In this document: piece after piece, positions 24,768 through 32,539 of the stretch
Position numbering within the stretch: the stretch's first letter is position 1
Layout: every line of letters begins with the position of its first letter
Source: an uncultured Treponema sp.
GTDB lineage: Bacteria; Spirochaetota; Spirochaetia; Treponematales; Treponemataceae
Direction of reading: 5' to 3'
Assembly: GCA_900316905.1 (NCBI GenBank)
Contig: ONET01000012.1
Coordinates: 1-48,600, forward strand
Length of the DNA stretch: 48,600 bases
Translations under genes and position numbers: made by a program
Notes under the pieces: model-generated
Told to the model about the DNA's origin: nothing
The model's database searches: none
Seen by the model: only the letters and a program-made list of their open reading frames with translations

Positions 24768-25301
24768 TTAAAACTTGCTGTCGGCGTAGCCAATCCAGCC
24801 TTCTTTTTCCACCAAGGCTTTCTCAAAGCCTTCAAGCGTAAAGGGATAGCTCTTTGAAAGGCTTCCGGCGATAAGCTTTACCTTTGCAGTTCCGTCGTCG
24901 TTGATTACAATCTTGCATTCCGTGTCCTTTTCGCTAAAGGTGCGGAACATGTCTTCGATGGACTTTTTGTCCATTTCAACGGCAAGCAAGCCGCAGTTGT
25001 ACATGTTTTGGCGGAATATGCGCGCAAAGTTCACCGCGACAACAACGTAAATGCCGTTGACTTCCAAAGCCCAAGGAGCGTGCTCTCGGCTTGAGCCGCA
25101 GCCAAAATTTTCGCGAGTGATGATGACTTTTTTTCCGGGCACGTCTGTCTTGGAATCAAAGCCGTCCAACTTTAAGTCCTCCAAAAGGTAGGGCTTAAGG
25201 GCCTGCTTTGTGTTTTCCGTCAAATACTTGGCTGGAATTATCTCATCAGTGTTGATGTCAGGTCTGTCCAAAAAGAGAACCGGGCCTCCAAATTGTTTCA
25301 T
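24768..25301 (-). CDS. leuD: 3-isopropylmalate dehydratase small subunit (LeuD family)
   Basis: A 177-residue aconitase-family swivel domain with DINTDEIIPAKYL near the start and the substrate-binding loop FGCGSSREHAPWAL. It pairs with the large subunit encoded 16 bp upstream. The two would isomerise 2- and 3-isopropylmalate in leucine synthesis. Family members of this short, archaeal-like type also include homoaconitase and methylmalate dehydratases, and no leuA or leuB is nearby, so the substrate is inferred. Downstream of the stop lies 110 bp of hairpin-rich sequence before the tRNA promoter. Confidence 0.85.
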   Translation of the reverse strand: MKQFGGPVLFLDRPDINTDEIIPAKYLTENTKQALKPYLLEDLKLDGFDSKTDVPGKKVIITRENFGCGSSREHAPWALEVNGIYVVVAVNFARIFRQNMYNCGLLAVEMDKKSIEDMFRTFSEKDTECKIVINDDGTAKVKLIAGSLSKSYPFTLEGFEKALVEKEGWIGYADSKF

Positions 25302-25317
25302 AGTCTACTCCTAGATT

Positions 25318-26604
25318 TTATGCTTTGTACAATGGTGAATTCGTTATCGTTCCCGCGATGGCGGTGGCCGCGGCGGACGCGGGGCTCATAAGGTGAACCA
25401 TTCCGCCCTTTCCCATGCGGCCGTTAAAGTTGCGGTTTGTGGTCGAAGCGCAAACTTCGCCTTCAGCCAAAACGCCGTTGCTCATTCCCAAGCAGGCGCC
25501 GCATGTGGGGTTTGTGACGCAAAAGCCCGCGTCCATAAAAATCGACAAGAGGCCTTCGTCGAGCGCCATCTTGTAAATCTTGGGAGTGGCCGGGCTTACA
25601 ATGCCGCGCACTCCGGCGGCCAAATGCTTTCCTTTAAGGACTTCGGCGGCCACGCGCAAGTCTGAGATGCGGCCGTTTGTGCAGCTTCCGATGTAAATCT
25701 GGTTGACTTTTGTTCCGGCCAAATCCGCCACAGGCTTCACTTGGTCGGGCTTGTAGCCTACTGTTGAAAGCGGCTGCAAATCGCTCAAATCATAGGTATA
25801 AACCTTTTCATACTGCGCGTCGTCGTCGCTCTTCCACTGTTGGTAATCGGCCAAGGCCGCTTCTTTTGTTTGGTATTCGTCCTTGATGAATTCCCAAAGG
25901 TAGTCGACTGTCTTTTGGTCGGGGAAGCAGATTCCGCTTGTGGCGCCGGCTTCCACCGCCATGTTGCATATTGTCATGCGCTCTTCCATGCCAAAATTGT
26001 CTACAATAGGTCCGGTAAACTCAACGACGCAGTTTGTGGCTCCGTTCACTCCGATTTTGGAAATGATGTAAAGAATGACGTCCTTGGCGTAAACGCCGGG
26101 CTTTAAAGTTCCGTTTAAAACAAACTTGATTGACTTGGGCTCCTTGAAGGAGCAAACGCCTTTTAGGATTCCTACCTCAAGGTCGGTCGTGCCGACGCCG
26201 GCGGCGAAGGCGCCAAAGGCTCCGTGCGTGCAAGTGTGGCTGTCGCCCATTATTACGGTGAAGCCGGGGCGGACAAAGCCTTTTTCGGGGAAAATCGCGT
26301 GACAAACGCCGTTTGAGCCGATGTCAAAGAAGTCCTTGATGTCGTTTCTGGCCGCCCAGTCGCGCAAGATTTTTTCTTGGGTGGCGGTCTTGGAATCTTT
26401 GGCCGGAGTCACGTGGTCGATTACAGCCTTGATTTTTGTCTTGTCAAAAACGCGGTCCTTTCCGCGCTCGCAAAGGTCGTTGATCGCGATGGGGGTGGTT
26501 ATTTCATGGCAAAAAACCCTGTCAAGCTTTAGAATGTAAGTGTCCTTGAAGGGTTTTTCCAAAAGGTGCTTTTCAAAAATTTTTTGGGCGATTGTCTTTC
26601 CCAT
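25318..26604 (-). CDS. leuC: 3-isopropylmalate dehydratase large subunit (LeuC family)
   Basis: A 428-residue aconitase-family large subunit. It has DHVTPAKDS near the N-terminus, VIMGDSHTCTHGAFGAFAAG, and the [4Fe-4S] cysteines in YIGSCTNGRISDLR and PTCGACLGM, and it ends with CASTTNRNFNGRMG. Forms a heterodimer with LeuD. The length fits the LeuC2/HacA-like subfamily rather than the longer E. coli type (about 466). It has its own promoter (26638-26666) and an SD AGGAG before the ATG. The leuCD pair stands alone here. Confidence 0.87.
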   Translation of the reverse strand: MGKTIAQKIFEKHLLEKPFKDTYILKLDRVFCHEITTPIAINDLCERGKDRVFDKTKIKAVIDHVTPAKDSKTATQEKILRDWAARNDIKDFFDIGSNGVCHAIFPEKGFVRPGFTVIMGDSHTCTHGAFGAFAAGVGTTDLEVGILKGVCSFKEPKSIKFVLNGTLKPGVYAKDVILYIISKIGVNGATNCVVEFTGPIVDNFGMEERMTICNMAVEAGATSGICFPDQKTVDYLWEFIKDEYQTKEAALADYQQWKSDDDAQYEKVYTYDLSDLQPLSTVGYKPDQVKPVADLAGTKVNQIYIGSCTNGRISDLRVAAEVLKGKHLAAGVRGIVSPATPKIYKMALDEGLLSIFMDAGFCVTNPTCGACLGMSNGVLAEGEVCASTTNRNFNGRMGKGGMVHLMSPASAAATAIAGTITNSPLYKA

Positions 26605-26637
26605 AGTATGTTCTCCTGAAATTTAATATTGTTAAAG

Positions 26638-26666
26638 ATTTTAATTATATTTTAAGATTTTGTCAA
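26638..26666 (-). promoter_or_regulatory. Promoter of leuCD
   Basis: Minus strand TTGACA (26661-26666), 17 bp, TAAAAT (26638-26643). No leader peptide, T-box or other attenuator structure is visible in the short leader of about 30 nt. Confidence 0.75.
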
Positions 26667-26710
26667 GCCTTGCAATAGTCCTAAATAAAATTAAAATCCT
26701 ACAGGAGGAA

Positions 26711-26920
26711 TCAACCCAAAACCGTAACGCCGGCGCTTCCGATGGCCGCGTCAATAGCCGCCTCAATTCCGGCAACGCTTTCGTCAAAGTCAACTTTTAC
26801 TTGCGACTTTGCGGGATCTGCCACGCACTCGGTAACGCCTGCCACGCCCTTAACCGCCGCTCCAACCTTTCCCGCAACAGCGTCGTCAAACATTCCGTCT
26901 ACGAATATTTTCTTTTGCAT
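26711..26920 (-). CDS. HMA-fold small protein lacking the CxxC metal site
   Basis: A 69-residue protein with the beta-alpha-beta pattern of heavy-metal-associated (CopZ/Atx1-like) domains: KIFVDGM, then an amphipathic helix, GVTECVADPAKSQVKVDFDES and a second helix. Where the family has GMTCxxC, this protein has GMFDDAVAGKV, so both metal-binding cysteines are missing; the only Cys is in VTECVAD. Copper or mercury binding is therefore not supported. It is well expressed by its signals: TTGCAA-17-TATAAT promoter and AGGAG SD. Its function is unknown. Confidence 0.75.
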   Translation of the reverse strand: MQKKIFVDGMFDDAVAGKVGAAVKGVAGVTECVADPAKSQVKVDFDESVAGIEAAIDAAIGSAGVTVLG

Positions 26921-26960
26921 AAAGCAAATCTCCTAAGCATAATTTATTGTTATTATATCC

Positions 26961-26989
26961 ATTATAAATCAAGACAGAGGAAATTGCAA
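26961..26989 (-). promoter_or_regulatory. Promoter of the HMA-fold gene
   Basis: Minus strand TTGCAA (26984-26989), 17 bp, consensus TATAAT (26961-26966). Confidence 0.8.
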
Positions 26990-27049
26990 GCGATTTTTGC
27001 CTTAAAGGCATTTTTTTTGATGAATTGGCCGCAAAAAACTCGCGGACTA

Positions 27050-27078
27050 TTGATTATTTTTTTGCAATTCGATAATAT
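27050..27078 (+). promoter_or_regulatory. Candidate promoter of the PUR-domain gene
   Basis: TTGATT (27050-27055), 17 bp, TAATAT (27073-27078). The predicted leader is about 67 nt and contains a small hairpin GGCG-AATTTTAA-CGCC near 27117-27132, before the SD CAGGAGG. Confidence 0.5.
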
Positions 27079-27151
27079 AGCCTAAAATCCACCACAAGAC
27101 AGGGAAGGATGCAAGCGGCGAATTTTAACGCCGGCCATCAGGAGGTTTTAT

Positions 27152-27568
27152 ATGGGAATTCGCGGCGAACTATACACAACGCAAGTTACGCTGGCCAACC
27201 GGTCGTATTTTTTTAACGTCAAGGAAAACCGAACCGGCGACGTTTTTTTGCAAATTGTCGAAAGCAAGAACGGAAAAGAAGGAGTTGAGCGCGACCGCCA
27301 CCAAATCGCGATTTTTGAGGAAGACATGCAAAAATTCTTTGGCGGCTTGGACGATTCCCTAAAATTCATCCAAAAGAACAAAAAGGAGCGCGACAAGCTT
27401 CGCGCTGAAAAAAAGGCCGCCAAGGACGCAAAATATTCAAGCGACGGAATTGCCGGAAAAAAGCGCTACAAGCTTAAGACCGAAGACCCGGACGCGCGTC
27501 CCATCGATCCAAATGCCCCCAAGCGCACCGGCCGAATCCACGTTGTTTCAAAAAGAACAAAGGAATAA
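27152..27568 (+). CDS. PUR-domain nucleic-acid-binding protein, BpuR-like (DUF3276)
   Basis: A 138-residue basic protein. The first 70 residues (MGIRGELYTTQVTLANRSYF, FNVKENRTGDVFLQIVESKN) match the PUR-alpha-like domain of spirochaete BpuR. That protein binds single-stranded DNA and RNA in Borrelia and is reported to control its own expression. The C-terminal half is a Lys/Arg-rich, probably disordered tail (KKERDKLRAEKKAAKD, KRTGRIHVVSKRTKE) longer than in Borrelia. Strong SD (AGGAGG) at correct spacing; ends in a double hairpin terminator. Role as a nucleoid or RNA regulator is inferred from the family. Confidence 0.82.
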   Translation: MGIRGELYTTQVTLANRSYFFNVKENRTGDVFLQIVESKNGKEGVERDRHQIAIFEEDMQKFFGGLDDSLKFIQKNKKERDKLRAEKKAAKDAKYSSDGIAGKKRYKLKTEDPDARPIDPNAPKRTGRIHVVSKRTKE

Positions 27569-27642
27569 GAACGGTCAAGGCGCGCTTCGCTCAAGGCCTT
27601 GACTCGTTCTTTTTGAGGCGCGATTAAGCATTATCGCGCCTC
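27567..27642. terminator. Two consecutive hairpin terminators
   Basis: The first (27567-27614) pairs AAGAACGG-TCAAGGC with GCCTTGACTCGTTCTT, with one bulge, and is followed by T residues; it ends the PUR-domain gene. The second (27615-27642) is a perfect 10-bp stem GAGGCGCGAT/ATCGCGCCTC. On the minus strand the second begins within the native rnhB stop codon and was probably the original rnhB terminator. Confidence 0.8.
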
Positions 27643-27667
27643 AATACGAAAACGAAAGCCTTTGTAT
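27641..27667 (-). pseudogene. Displaced native 3' end of rnhB
   Basis: Minus-strand codons ATA CAA AGG CTT TCG TTT TCG then TAT TGA encode IQRLSFSY and stop. These are the same eight residues and stop position with which the intact rnhB ends 162 bp upstream, but in different codons. It is followed directly by a terminator hairpin. It is best read as the original end of rnhB, cut off by the two 81-bp units. Confidence 0.75.
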
Positions 27668-27824
27668 TGCCAGTAGTCCGCGAAAGCGGACACGTAAATA
27701 TTTCCACTAGCAAAACAGCGGCTAATAACTAAAACTAAGCCGCTGTATTGCCAGTAGTCCGCGAAAGCGGACACGTAAATATTTCCACTAGCAAAACAGC
27801 GGCTAATAACTAAAACTAAGCCGC
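27663..27824. repeat. Two identical 81-bp tandem units inserted at the rnhB 3' end
   Basis: Units 27663-27743 and 27744-27824 are identical as read. Each contains a hairpin GTCCGC-GAAA-GCGGAC, the palindrome AAATATTT, and a larger hairpin with 9-bp arms ACAGCGGCT/AGCCGCTGT. On the minus strand that hairpin is followed by TTTT, so it can act as a terminator. On the minus strand each unit starts with a recoded rnhB end (IQRLSFSY-stop) after the shared heptamer CAATACA. Stops fall at 27803, 27722 and 27641, exactly 81 bp apart. Confidence 0.9.
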
Positions 27825-28402
27825 TGTATTGGGCTTGGGCCAAGCGCGCGGCAGGCAGCCTTGTGCGCGGCCGTCGGATATCCCTTGTGCTTGGCGTAGC
27901 CATAGCCCGGATACTTTTTGTCCATTTCAATCATAAGGCGGTCGCGCGCCGTTTTTGCCAAAACGCTGGCCGCCATAACTTGCGCGTATTTCGCGTCGGC
28001 CTTGACCACGGCTTGACATTCAATCTGAACGTCGGGAACAAAGGTTCCGTCGGCGATGCCCGCCAAATTTTCAAAGGCTACGATGTCCGCCGGAAGGCCC
28101 GCGCGGTCAATCCAAGCGTCTTTTTTTTTCAACAAATCATCGAAAGCCTCTTTCATTGCAAGAAGGCTTGCCTGCAAAATGTTTATTTTGTCGATGGTCT
28201 TGTGGTCAACAAAAGAAAGCCCCCACAAGGCCTTTTCCTTTATGACGGCTTCCGCTGCGAGGCGTTTTTTTTCGGAAAGCTTTTTTGAGTCGTTTAAAAT
28301 TTCAACAGGAAAATCCAGCGGAAGAATGACCGCGGCGGCGCAAACTGGACCGGCAAGCGGCCCTCTTCCAGCCTCGTCAAAGCCAACAATTGTCTTTGTC
28401 AT
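27803..28402 (-). CDS. rnhB: Ribonuclease HII with recoded C-terminus
   Basis: A 199-residue RNase HII that removes ribonucleotides from DNA and degrades RNA-DNA hybrids. Metal ligands are in GFDEAGRGPLAGPV (Asp8, Glu9), with ILNDSKKLSEKKR following and the C-terminal KYPGYGYAKHKGYPTAAHK. The length is normal. The last eight codons and stop (CAG CGG CTT AGT TTT AGT, then TAT TAG) lie in the tandem 81-bp repeat and replace a synonymous native end still present downstream. It overlaps the upstream beta-helix gene by 4 bp (ATGA) and is the last gene of the long minus-strand run. Confidence 0.95.
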   Translation of the reverse strand: MTKTIVGFDEAGRGPLAGPVCAAAVILPLDFPVEILNDSKKLSEKKRLAAEAVIKEKALWGLSFVDHKTIDKINILQASLLAMKEAFDDLLKKKDAWIDRAGLPADIVAFENLAGIADGTFVPDVQIECQAVVKADAKYAQVMAASVLAKTARDRLMIEMDKKYPGYGYAKHKGYPTAAHKAACRALGPSPIQRLSFSY

Positions 28403-30531
28403 TTAAAGACATTCCCCTTGTTTTCCAAGAAACGCGTTTTTCCGGCCGCGTAAATGCCGACGGCCCCTTCTGGATGTGAATGGACTTGCGTGGTGAATTT
28501 GTTTTCGGTCATCGAAAGAGTCGCGTCAATGAATTCAGCGGGCCGCCCCAGCCTTCCCGTTACCTGAACAATGTTGTTTGTCAATGTCCACGCGCCGCCG
28601 GTCGATGAAAAAGCCACCGCCGTGTCGCCCATGCTTAGGACGCGCGAATTTACAACGCCAGCCTTTGACGAGCCGGAAGCGTTTATGGCGCATGAATAGC
28701 CTTCGGCGCTGGAAGAAAGGCCGGTCGCGTCCAGCTTTAGCGCGGACGAAGAGCAGTTGAAAGCCTTTCCGTCGCCGGAAAAGCGCGCCACGATTTCGCA
28801 GTCTTTGAACGTGGCGGCCGAATGGTCCAAGATAAAGAAGCTTGTCAAAGCCTTTGCGGCGCCGCGCAGTTTTTTTGACGGAGACAAGGCCGGCGATTTT
28901 TCCCATACAATGTTTTGCGCGAAAAGGCCCGCGTTCTTTACAACCAAAACGCAATTGGCCGGAAGAGAAATCCGCGCGTCGTTGATTCCATTGAATTCCA
29001 CATTGTTGGGAACGCTGATTTCTCCGGGCGGGAGCGCGACGCTTCCCCTTACATAAAAGCGGCTGAACTGCCTTGAGCGGACAATTTTTGCCAGCGCTGA
29101 CAAATCTTTAAAAGGCGCGAACGGGCTTCCGTCCGGCTCTTGGCTTTGGGATTTTTCATCGACATAGTAATTGTACTTGTCAATCACGACGGAATATTCG
29201 GCGGTCGCGCTCTTGGCGCCCATTTCGTCTTCTGAATAAAAGGACACCTTGTAGGCCAAGATTTTTTCCGTGTCTCCAAAAAGCGCGATTTTTTGGCCGC
29301 CATACGCGTTGTATTCGCCCGGCTCAAATTTTAGGGCGCTCAAGTCAAGGCCGTCAAACGAAGGAGTCAGTTCCAACGGATTTGAAACGCTGAAAAAAAT
29401 CTTGAGCCTGGGACCGCAAGAGGCGCTGACCAAAACGTCGTCGCGGGCGTAAGAGGAAGCCGCGCTTGACTTTATGACAGGAACGTTTGGCGTCAAGCGG
29501 TTGACGCTCACGTCCGCGTAAAGAGTTCCTTGATAAACCTTGTCGCAATAAACTTCAACAGGAAGCTGCTCCTCTATTTTTTCGCCAGGAAAAGCGTCTA
29601 TGTTGAGTTCTGGATAAAGGCCCGGCGCTATCAGCCGCGTTTTTGAAAGCGGCGACGCGGCCAGCTCGTATTTTTGCCTTGAAGCGCCGCTTGACGCCGC
29701 GCTGATTTTTACGCTTCCGTCGCTTTCACGCTCGACGCGCAGCTCTGGCTTTGGCGGCAATGAAATTTTTGACACGGGATTTTCTGGCGAATATTCGGCG
29801 CTTTGAAAATAGACGTCGTTTGAAACGCTTCTGTCCACGACCGCCAATTGCGAGCCGCCGGTCCACCAAGAGCCGTCAAGGGAGTAAATCAACTTGGGGT
29901 CGGTAAAGACAAGGTTTGTCCAAGCCTCAATCTTAAATGGAACGTCAACGCGGCTCAAAAGGCCCGGCTCCGCGGGAACGACATGAAGGGCGAACCTCCA
30001 AACGCGAGTTCCGTCGGTAAAATTGACCGGGAGATATCGTTCCATCGTGGCTTTTTTTGAGATTGAAAGCTCGCGGGACTTTTCAAATTCACTTTGAGAA
30101 AAAAACGAGTATGACAAGGAAAGCGGCATTTGGATTTTTGCGCCGGCGGCAAAGTCGTGGCAAGGGCCTGTCTCAAAGGACTTTACAAAGGCGTTTATTT
30201 CTTCGCTTTCGCTTTGCGCCAAGTCAACCGTAAAAGAGACTTTTTGCTCGGACTTGTTTTGGCTTTCGTCTACCGAAACAACTCTTAGCTCAACGTTTCC
30301 CGTAACGTCAAGAACGACAGGCCCGTCGTAGGCAAAGCCTTGGGCCAAGGGGTCGCTGCCAGAAAAAGAATAGTAAACTTCCTCGCCGCCGTTGGCTTCA
30401 ATCACAAGCGACTGCAAATTGGCGTAGCTTCCAGGCGCGGGATTCACGACGGTGACTTCTGCGAAAGCGCCCAAAGGAAAGAAAGCGAAAAGCGCGGCAA
30501 AAAGACGCTCCGAAAAACGATTCATTTTCAT
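28399..30531 (-). CDS. Exported protein with beta-sandwich repeats and a right-handed beta-helix domain
   Basis: From MKMNRFSERLFAALFAFFPL there is a clear signal peptide ending near GAFA-EVTV. The N-terminal part has a chitobiase-C-terminal-like module (NPAPGSYANLQSLVIEANGG, then EEVYYSFSGSDP), with a second related one near residue 400. The C-terminal third starts with DGSPFAPFKDLSALAKIVRS, a typical entry to pectate-lyase-like beta-helices, and continues in short beta turns. No catalytic residues of a known lyase are recognised. It is probably periplasmic or surface-exposed; the function is unknown. The frame is open to 30663, but that extension overlaps the upstream gene and would precede the signal peptide, so 30531 (or 30525) is preferred. 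Confidence 0.78.
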   Translation of the reverse strand: MKMNRFSERLFAALFAFFPLGAFAEVTVVNPAPGSYANLQSLVIEANGGEEVYYSFSGSDPLAQGFAYDGPVVLDVTGNVELRVVSVDESQNKSEQKVSFTVDLAQSESEEINAFVKSFETGPCHDFAAGAKIQMPLSLSYSFFSQSEFEKSRELSISKKATMERYLPVNFTDGTRVWRFALHVVPAEPGLLSRVDVPFKIEAWTNLVFTDPKLIYSLDGSWWTGGSQLAVVDRSVSNDVYFQSAEYSPENPVSKISLPPKPELRVERESDGSVKISAASSGASRQKYELAASPLSKTRLIAPGLYPELNIDAFPGEKIEEQLPVEVYCDKVYQGTLYADVSVNRLTPNVPVIKSSAASSYARDDVLVSASCGPRLKIFFSVSNPLELTPSFDGLDLSALKFEPGEYNAYGGQKIALFGDTEKILAYKVSFYSEDEMGAKSATAEYSVVIDKYNYYVDEKSQSQEPDGSPFAPFKDLSALAKIVRSRQFSRFYVRGSVALPPGEISVPNNVEFNGINDARISLPANCVLVVKNAGLFAQNIVWEKSPALSPSKKLRGAAKALTSFFILDHSAATFKDCEIVARFSGDGKAFNCSSSALKLDATGLSSSAEGYSCAINASGSSKAGVVNSRVLSMGDTAVAFSSTGGAWTLTNNIVQVTGRLGRPAEFIDATLSMTENKFTTQVHSHPEGAVGIYAAGKTRFLENKGNVFK

Positions 30532-30565
30532 ATACGCAACAACCGGCGCAAAAAGACGCCGCCCC

Positions 30566-31171
30566 CTATTTGTTGGCGAGGACGTCCAAAACCTCGCGCA
30601 GTTCCGGATCTTGCTTAAAATAATTCTCTTCCAAATCTTCCTTGCTAAGTCCAATAAGCTCATGGCTCATGTAGTGAATCCACAAGTCTTCTTCCGGCTT
30701 TGTAATCTCAAACTTGCGGCACCAGTAGTCAGGAATTATCGGCTGCTGCGCCTTGTAGGTAAAATGCTTGTAGTCGTGCACGACAACCTTTATGTCGTTT
30801 CTGGGAACGCCGCGGTCAAGAAGAATTTCCGTCAAGGCGTTTATTGTGTTGCCTGTGTCAAAGATGTCGTCAACAAGCATGATTTTGTCACCGGGACGCA
30901 AGCGCTCGGGCGGATATGTCCAGCCGTCAATCATAAGCTTTGTGTTGGCGCGAACGTCGGTGTAAGAGCGGGCGACGACGGCGGCGTACAAAACCGGATG
31001 CTGGTCTTTTCGGACAATCTTAAAATATTCGCTGATGACGTTGGCCATGTAGGCGCCGCCTCTGAGCGAGCAATAGAGAACGTCGGGCACAAAGCCTTCC
31101 TTGTAGATTTTGTGGGCCAGCTTTAGCGCGTTGTTGCGCACAACGTCGTATGGTAAAAATTCTTTGTTCAT
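30566..31171 (-). CDS. Purine-type phosphoribosyltransferase
   Basis: A 201-residue type I phosphoribosyltransferase with the PRPP loop MLVDDIFDTGNTI (about 99-111), a conserved SLRGGAYMA loop near residue 36, and a C-terminal aromatic WIHYMSHE. It should form a nucleotide from a free base and PRPP; hypoxanthine, guanine or xanthine salvage is most likely. I cannot assign the base, so no gene symbol is given. It lies between avtA and the beta-helix gene on the minus strand; its SD is weak (AGAAG). Confidence 0.8.
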   Translation of the reverse strand: MNKEFLPYDVVRNNALKLAHKIYKEGFVPDVLYCSLRGGAYMANVISEYFKIVRKDQHPVLYAAVVARSYTDVRANTKLMIDGWTYPPERLRPGDKIMLVDDIFDTGNTINALTEILLDRGVPRNDIKVVVHDYKHFTYKAQQPIIPDYWCRKFEITKPEEDLWIHYMSHELIGLSKEDLEENYFKQDPELREVLDVLANK

Positions 31172-31209
31172 TCTTCTATTCTATCACACTTCGCGCTTTT
31201 TTGCTAGAT

Positions 31210-32514
31210 TTAACTGTATTTTTTGTAAAGCTCCGCGATGATTTTTAGGCCGCCGAAAGTTTCCGCGTCGTCGCCGGCGTAATTCAAGCGCAGGCATTTT
31301 GAATAATGCGGGTGTTCCTCCACGGGCGGAAGGCTTTTGTCGGCGGTAGAGCCAAAGAAAAAGTATTCGCCGGGAACCACAATCACGCCGCGCTTTTTTA
31401 GTTCGGAATAAAATTTCATCGTGGAAATTTTTAGGTCGGGCATTAAAAGCCACTGGAATATCGAGCCTTCGCTTTTGTGGACGTAATAGTTTGTTCCGGC
31501 AAAAAGCTCGTGGATGGCCTTTTGCGTGGCGACCGACTTTTTTTGGTAGAAGGGGCGGACATATTTTTTGGCGCATTCGATCAACGTTCCGCTTTTGATA
31601 AGAGGCGCGGCGACGGCCTGCCCTACGCTTCCGCTGGCAAGCGCGGCGATGGCGTTTATGTTTCCGATGGCCTTGACGATTTTTTTGTCGGCGACGATGA
31701 TTCCCGTTCTAAGGGAAGGAAGGCCGATTTTTGAAAGGCTCATCGAAAGAATGACGTTTGAATCCCAGTAAGGCGCCGCGTCGTCGGTAAAGATGATGTC
31801 AGGCCAAGGAAGTCCGTAAGCGTTGTCTATCATCAATGGAACGCCAAAGGCGCGGGCGATTTTTGAAAGGCGCTTGATTTCAGCGTCGGTCAAGACGTTT
31901 CCGGTGGGGTTTGTCGGACGGCTCACGCAAAGGGCGCCGACGTTGGAATGTTTTTTTAGGTAGGATTCCAGCGCGTCAAAGTCAACATGGTATTTAAATG
32001 TCCTGTCGCTTTCGTATTGGCAAGTCGAAGGAATGCCGACAAATTGGCCGCGCTCGATTCCTTGGTCCGCGTAGCCTATGTATTCAGGAACAAGGGGCAA
32101 AACGATTGTTTTTTTGACCGACTTTTTTCCGTCGGAAAATGTTCCGCTCAAAAGATTAAATATGTAAAAGAAAGCGCTTTGGCTTCCGTTTGTGACGGCG
32201 ACGTTTTCAGGCCCGATTTTCCAGCCGTAAGTCTTTGACAAATACTCGGCGACACATTCAATGAACTCCACTCGCCCCTGCGGACTGTCGTAAAGGCCAA
32301 TGAGTTTTTCAAAGTCGTCCTTATGGCCCAGTATTTTTTCCATGCGCTCTCGGTAAAGCTTTTCCACTTGCGGAATGCGCGCGGGGTTTCCGCCGCCCAA
32401 ACGATAGGGCTTCACGCCGGCCGGCAGGGGCTTTCCGATGTCGTCCATCAGTTGAAGTATGCCGGACTCGCCGGTGAGTTTTTTTCCAAAGTCAGAGAAT
32501 TCAATTTTTGACAT
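31210..32514 (-). CDS. avtA: Valine--pyruvate aminotransferase
   Basis: A 434-residue PLP fold-type I aminotransferase. YRLGGGNPARIPQVEKLYRE, SRPTNPTGNVLTD, MIDNAYGLPWPDI and the PLP-lysine motif SMSLSKIGLPSLRTGI match AvtA, which interconverts valine/pyruvate and 2-oxoisovalerate/alanine. The call is more specific than a generic aspartate aminotransferase because of the YGLP and KIGLPSLRTG blocks. The start ATG at 32514 has GGAGG 7 nt upstream; an in-frame TTG at 32529 lies before this SD and is rejected. Confidence 0.85.
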   Translation of the reverse strand: MSKIEFSDFGKKLTGESGILQLMDDIGKPLPAGVKPYRLGGGNPARIPQVEKLYRERMEKILGHKDDFEKLIGLYDSPQGRVEFIECVAEYLSKTYGWKIGPENVAVTNGSQSAFFYIFNLLSGTFSDGKKSVKKTIVLPLVPEYIGYADQGIERGQFVGIPSTCQYESDRTFKYHVDFDALESYLKKHSNVGALCVSRPTNPTGNVLTDAEIKRLSKIARAFGVPLMIDNAYGLPWPDIIFTDDAAPYWDSNVILSMSLSKIGLPSLRTGIIVADKKIVKAIGNINAIAALASGSVGQAVAAPLIKSGTLIECAKKYVRPFYQKKSVATQKAIHELFAGTNYYVHKSEGSIFQWLLMPDLKISTMKFYSELKKRGVIVVPGEYFFFGSTADKSLPPVEEHPHYSKCLRLNYAGDDAETFGGLKIIAELYKKYS

Positions 32515-32539
32515 TGCCTTTCCTCCCAAAAGGCGCCGG

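Noticed and set aside
27663-27824. CRISPR array or integron attC array
   Set aside because: There are no unique spacers between the 81-bp units, no cas or integrase gene, and no GTTRRRY/RYYYAAC core sites.
27641-27829. Diversity-generating retroelement template/variable pair
   Set aside because: The differences are synonymous and not confined to adenines, and no reverse transcriptase is in the window.
27631-27930. Minus-strand open frame with a repeated 27-residue peptide
   Set aside because: It exists because 81 is divisible by 3; it overlaps rnhB in another frame and shows no start signals.
30532-30663. N-terminal extension of the beta-helix protein
   Set aside because: It overlaps the phosphoribosyltransferase end and would place about 44 residues before a clear signal peptide.
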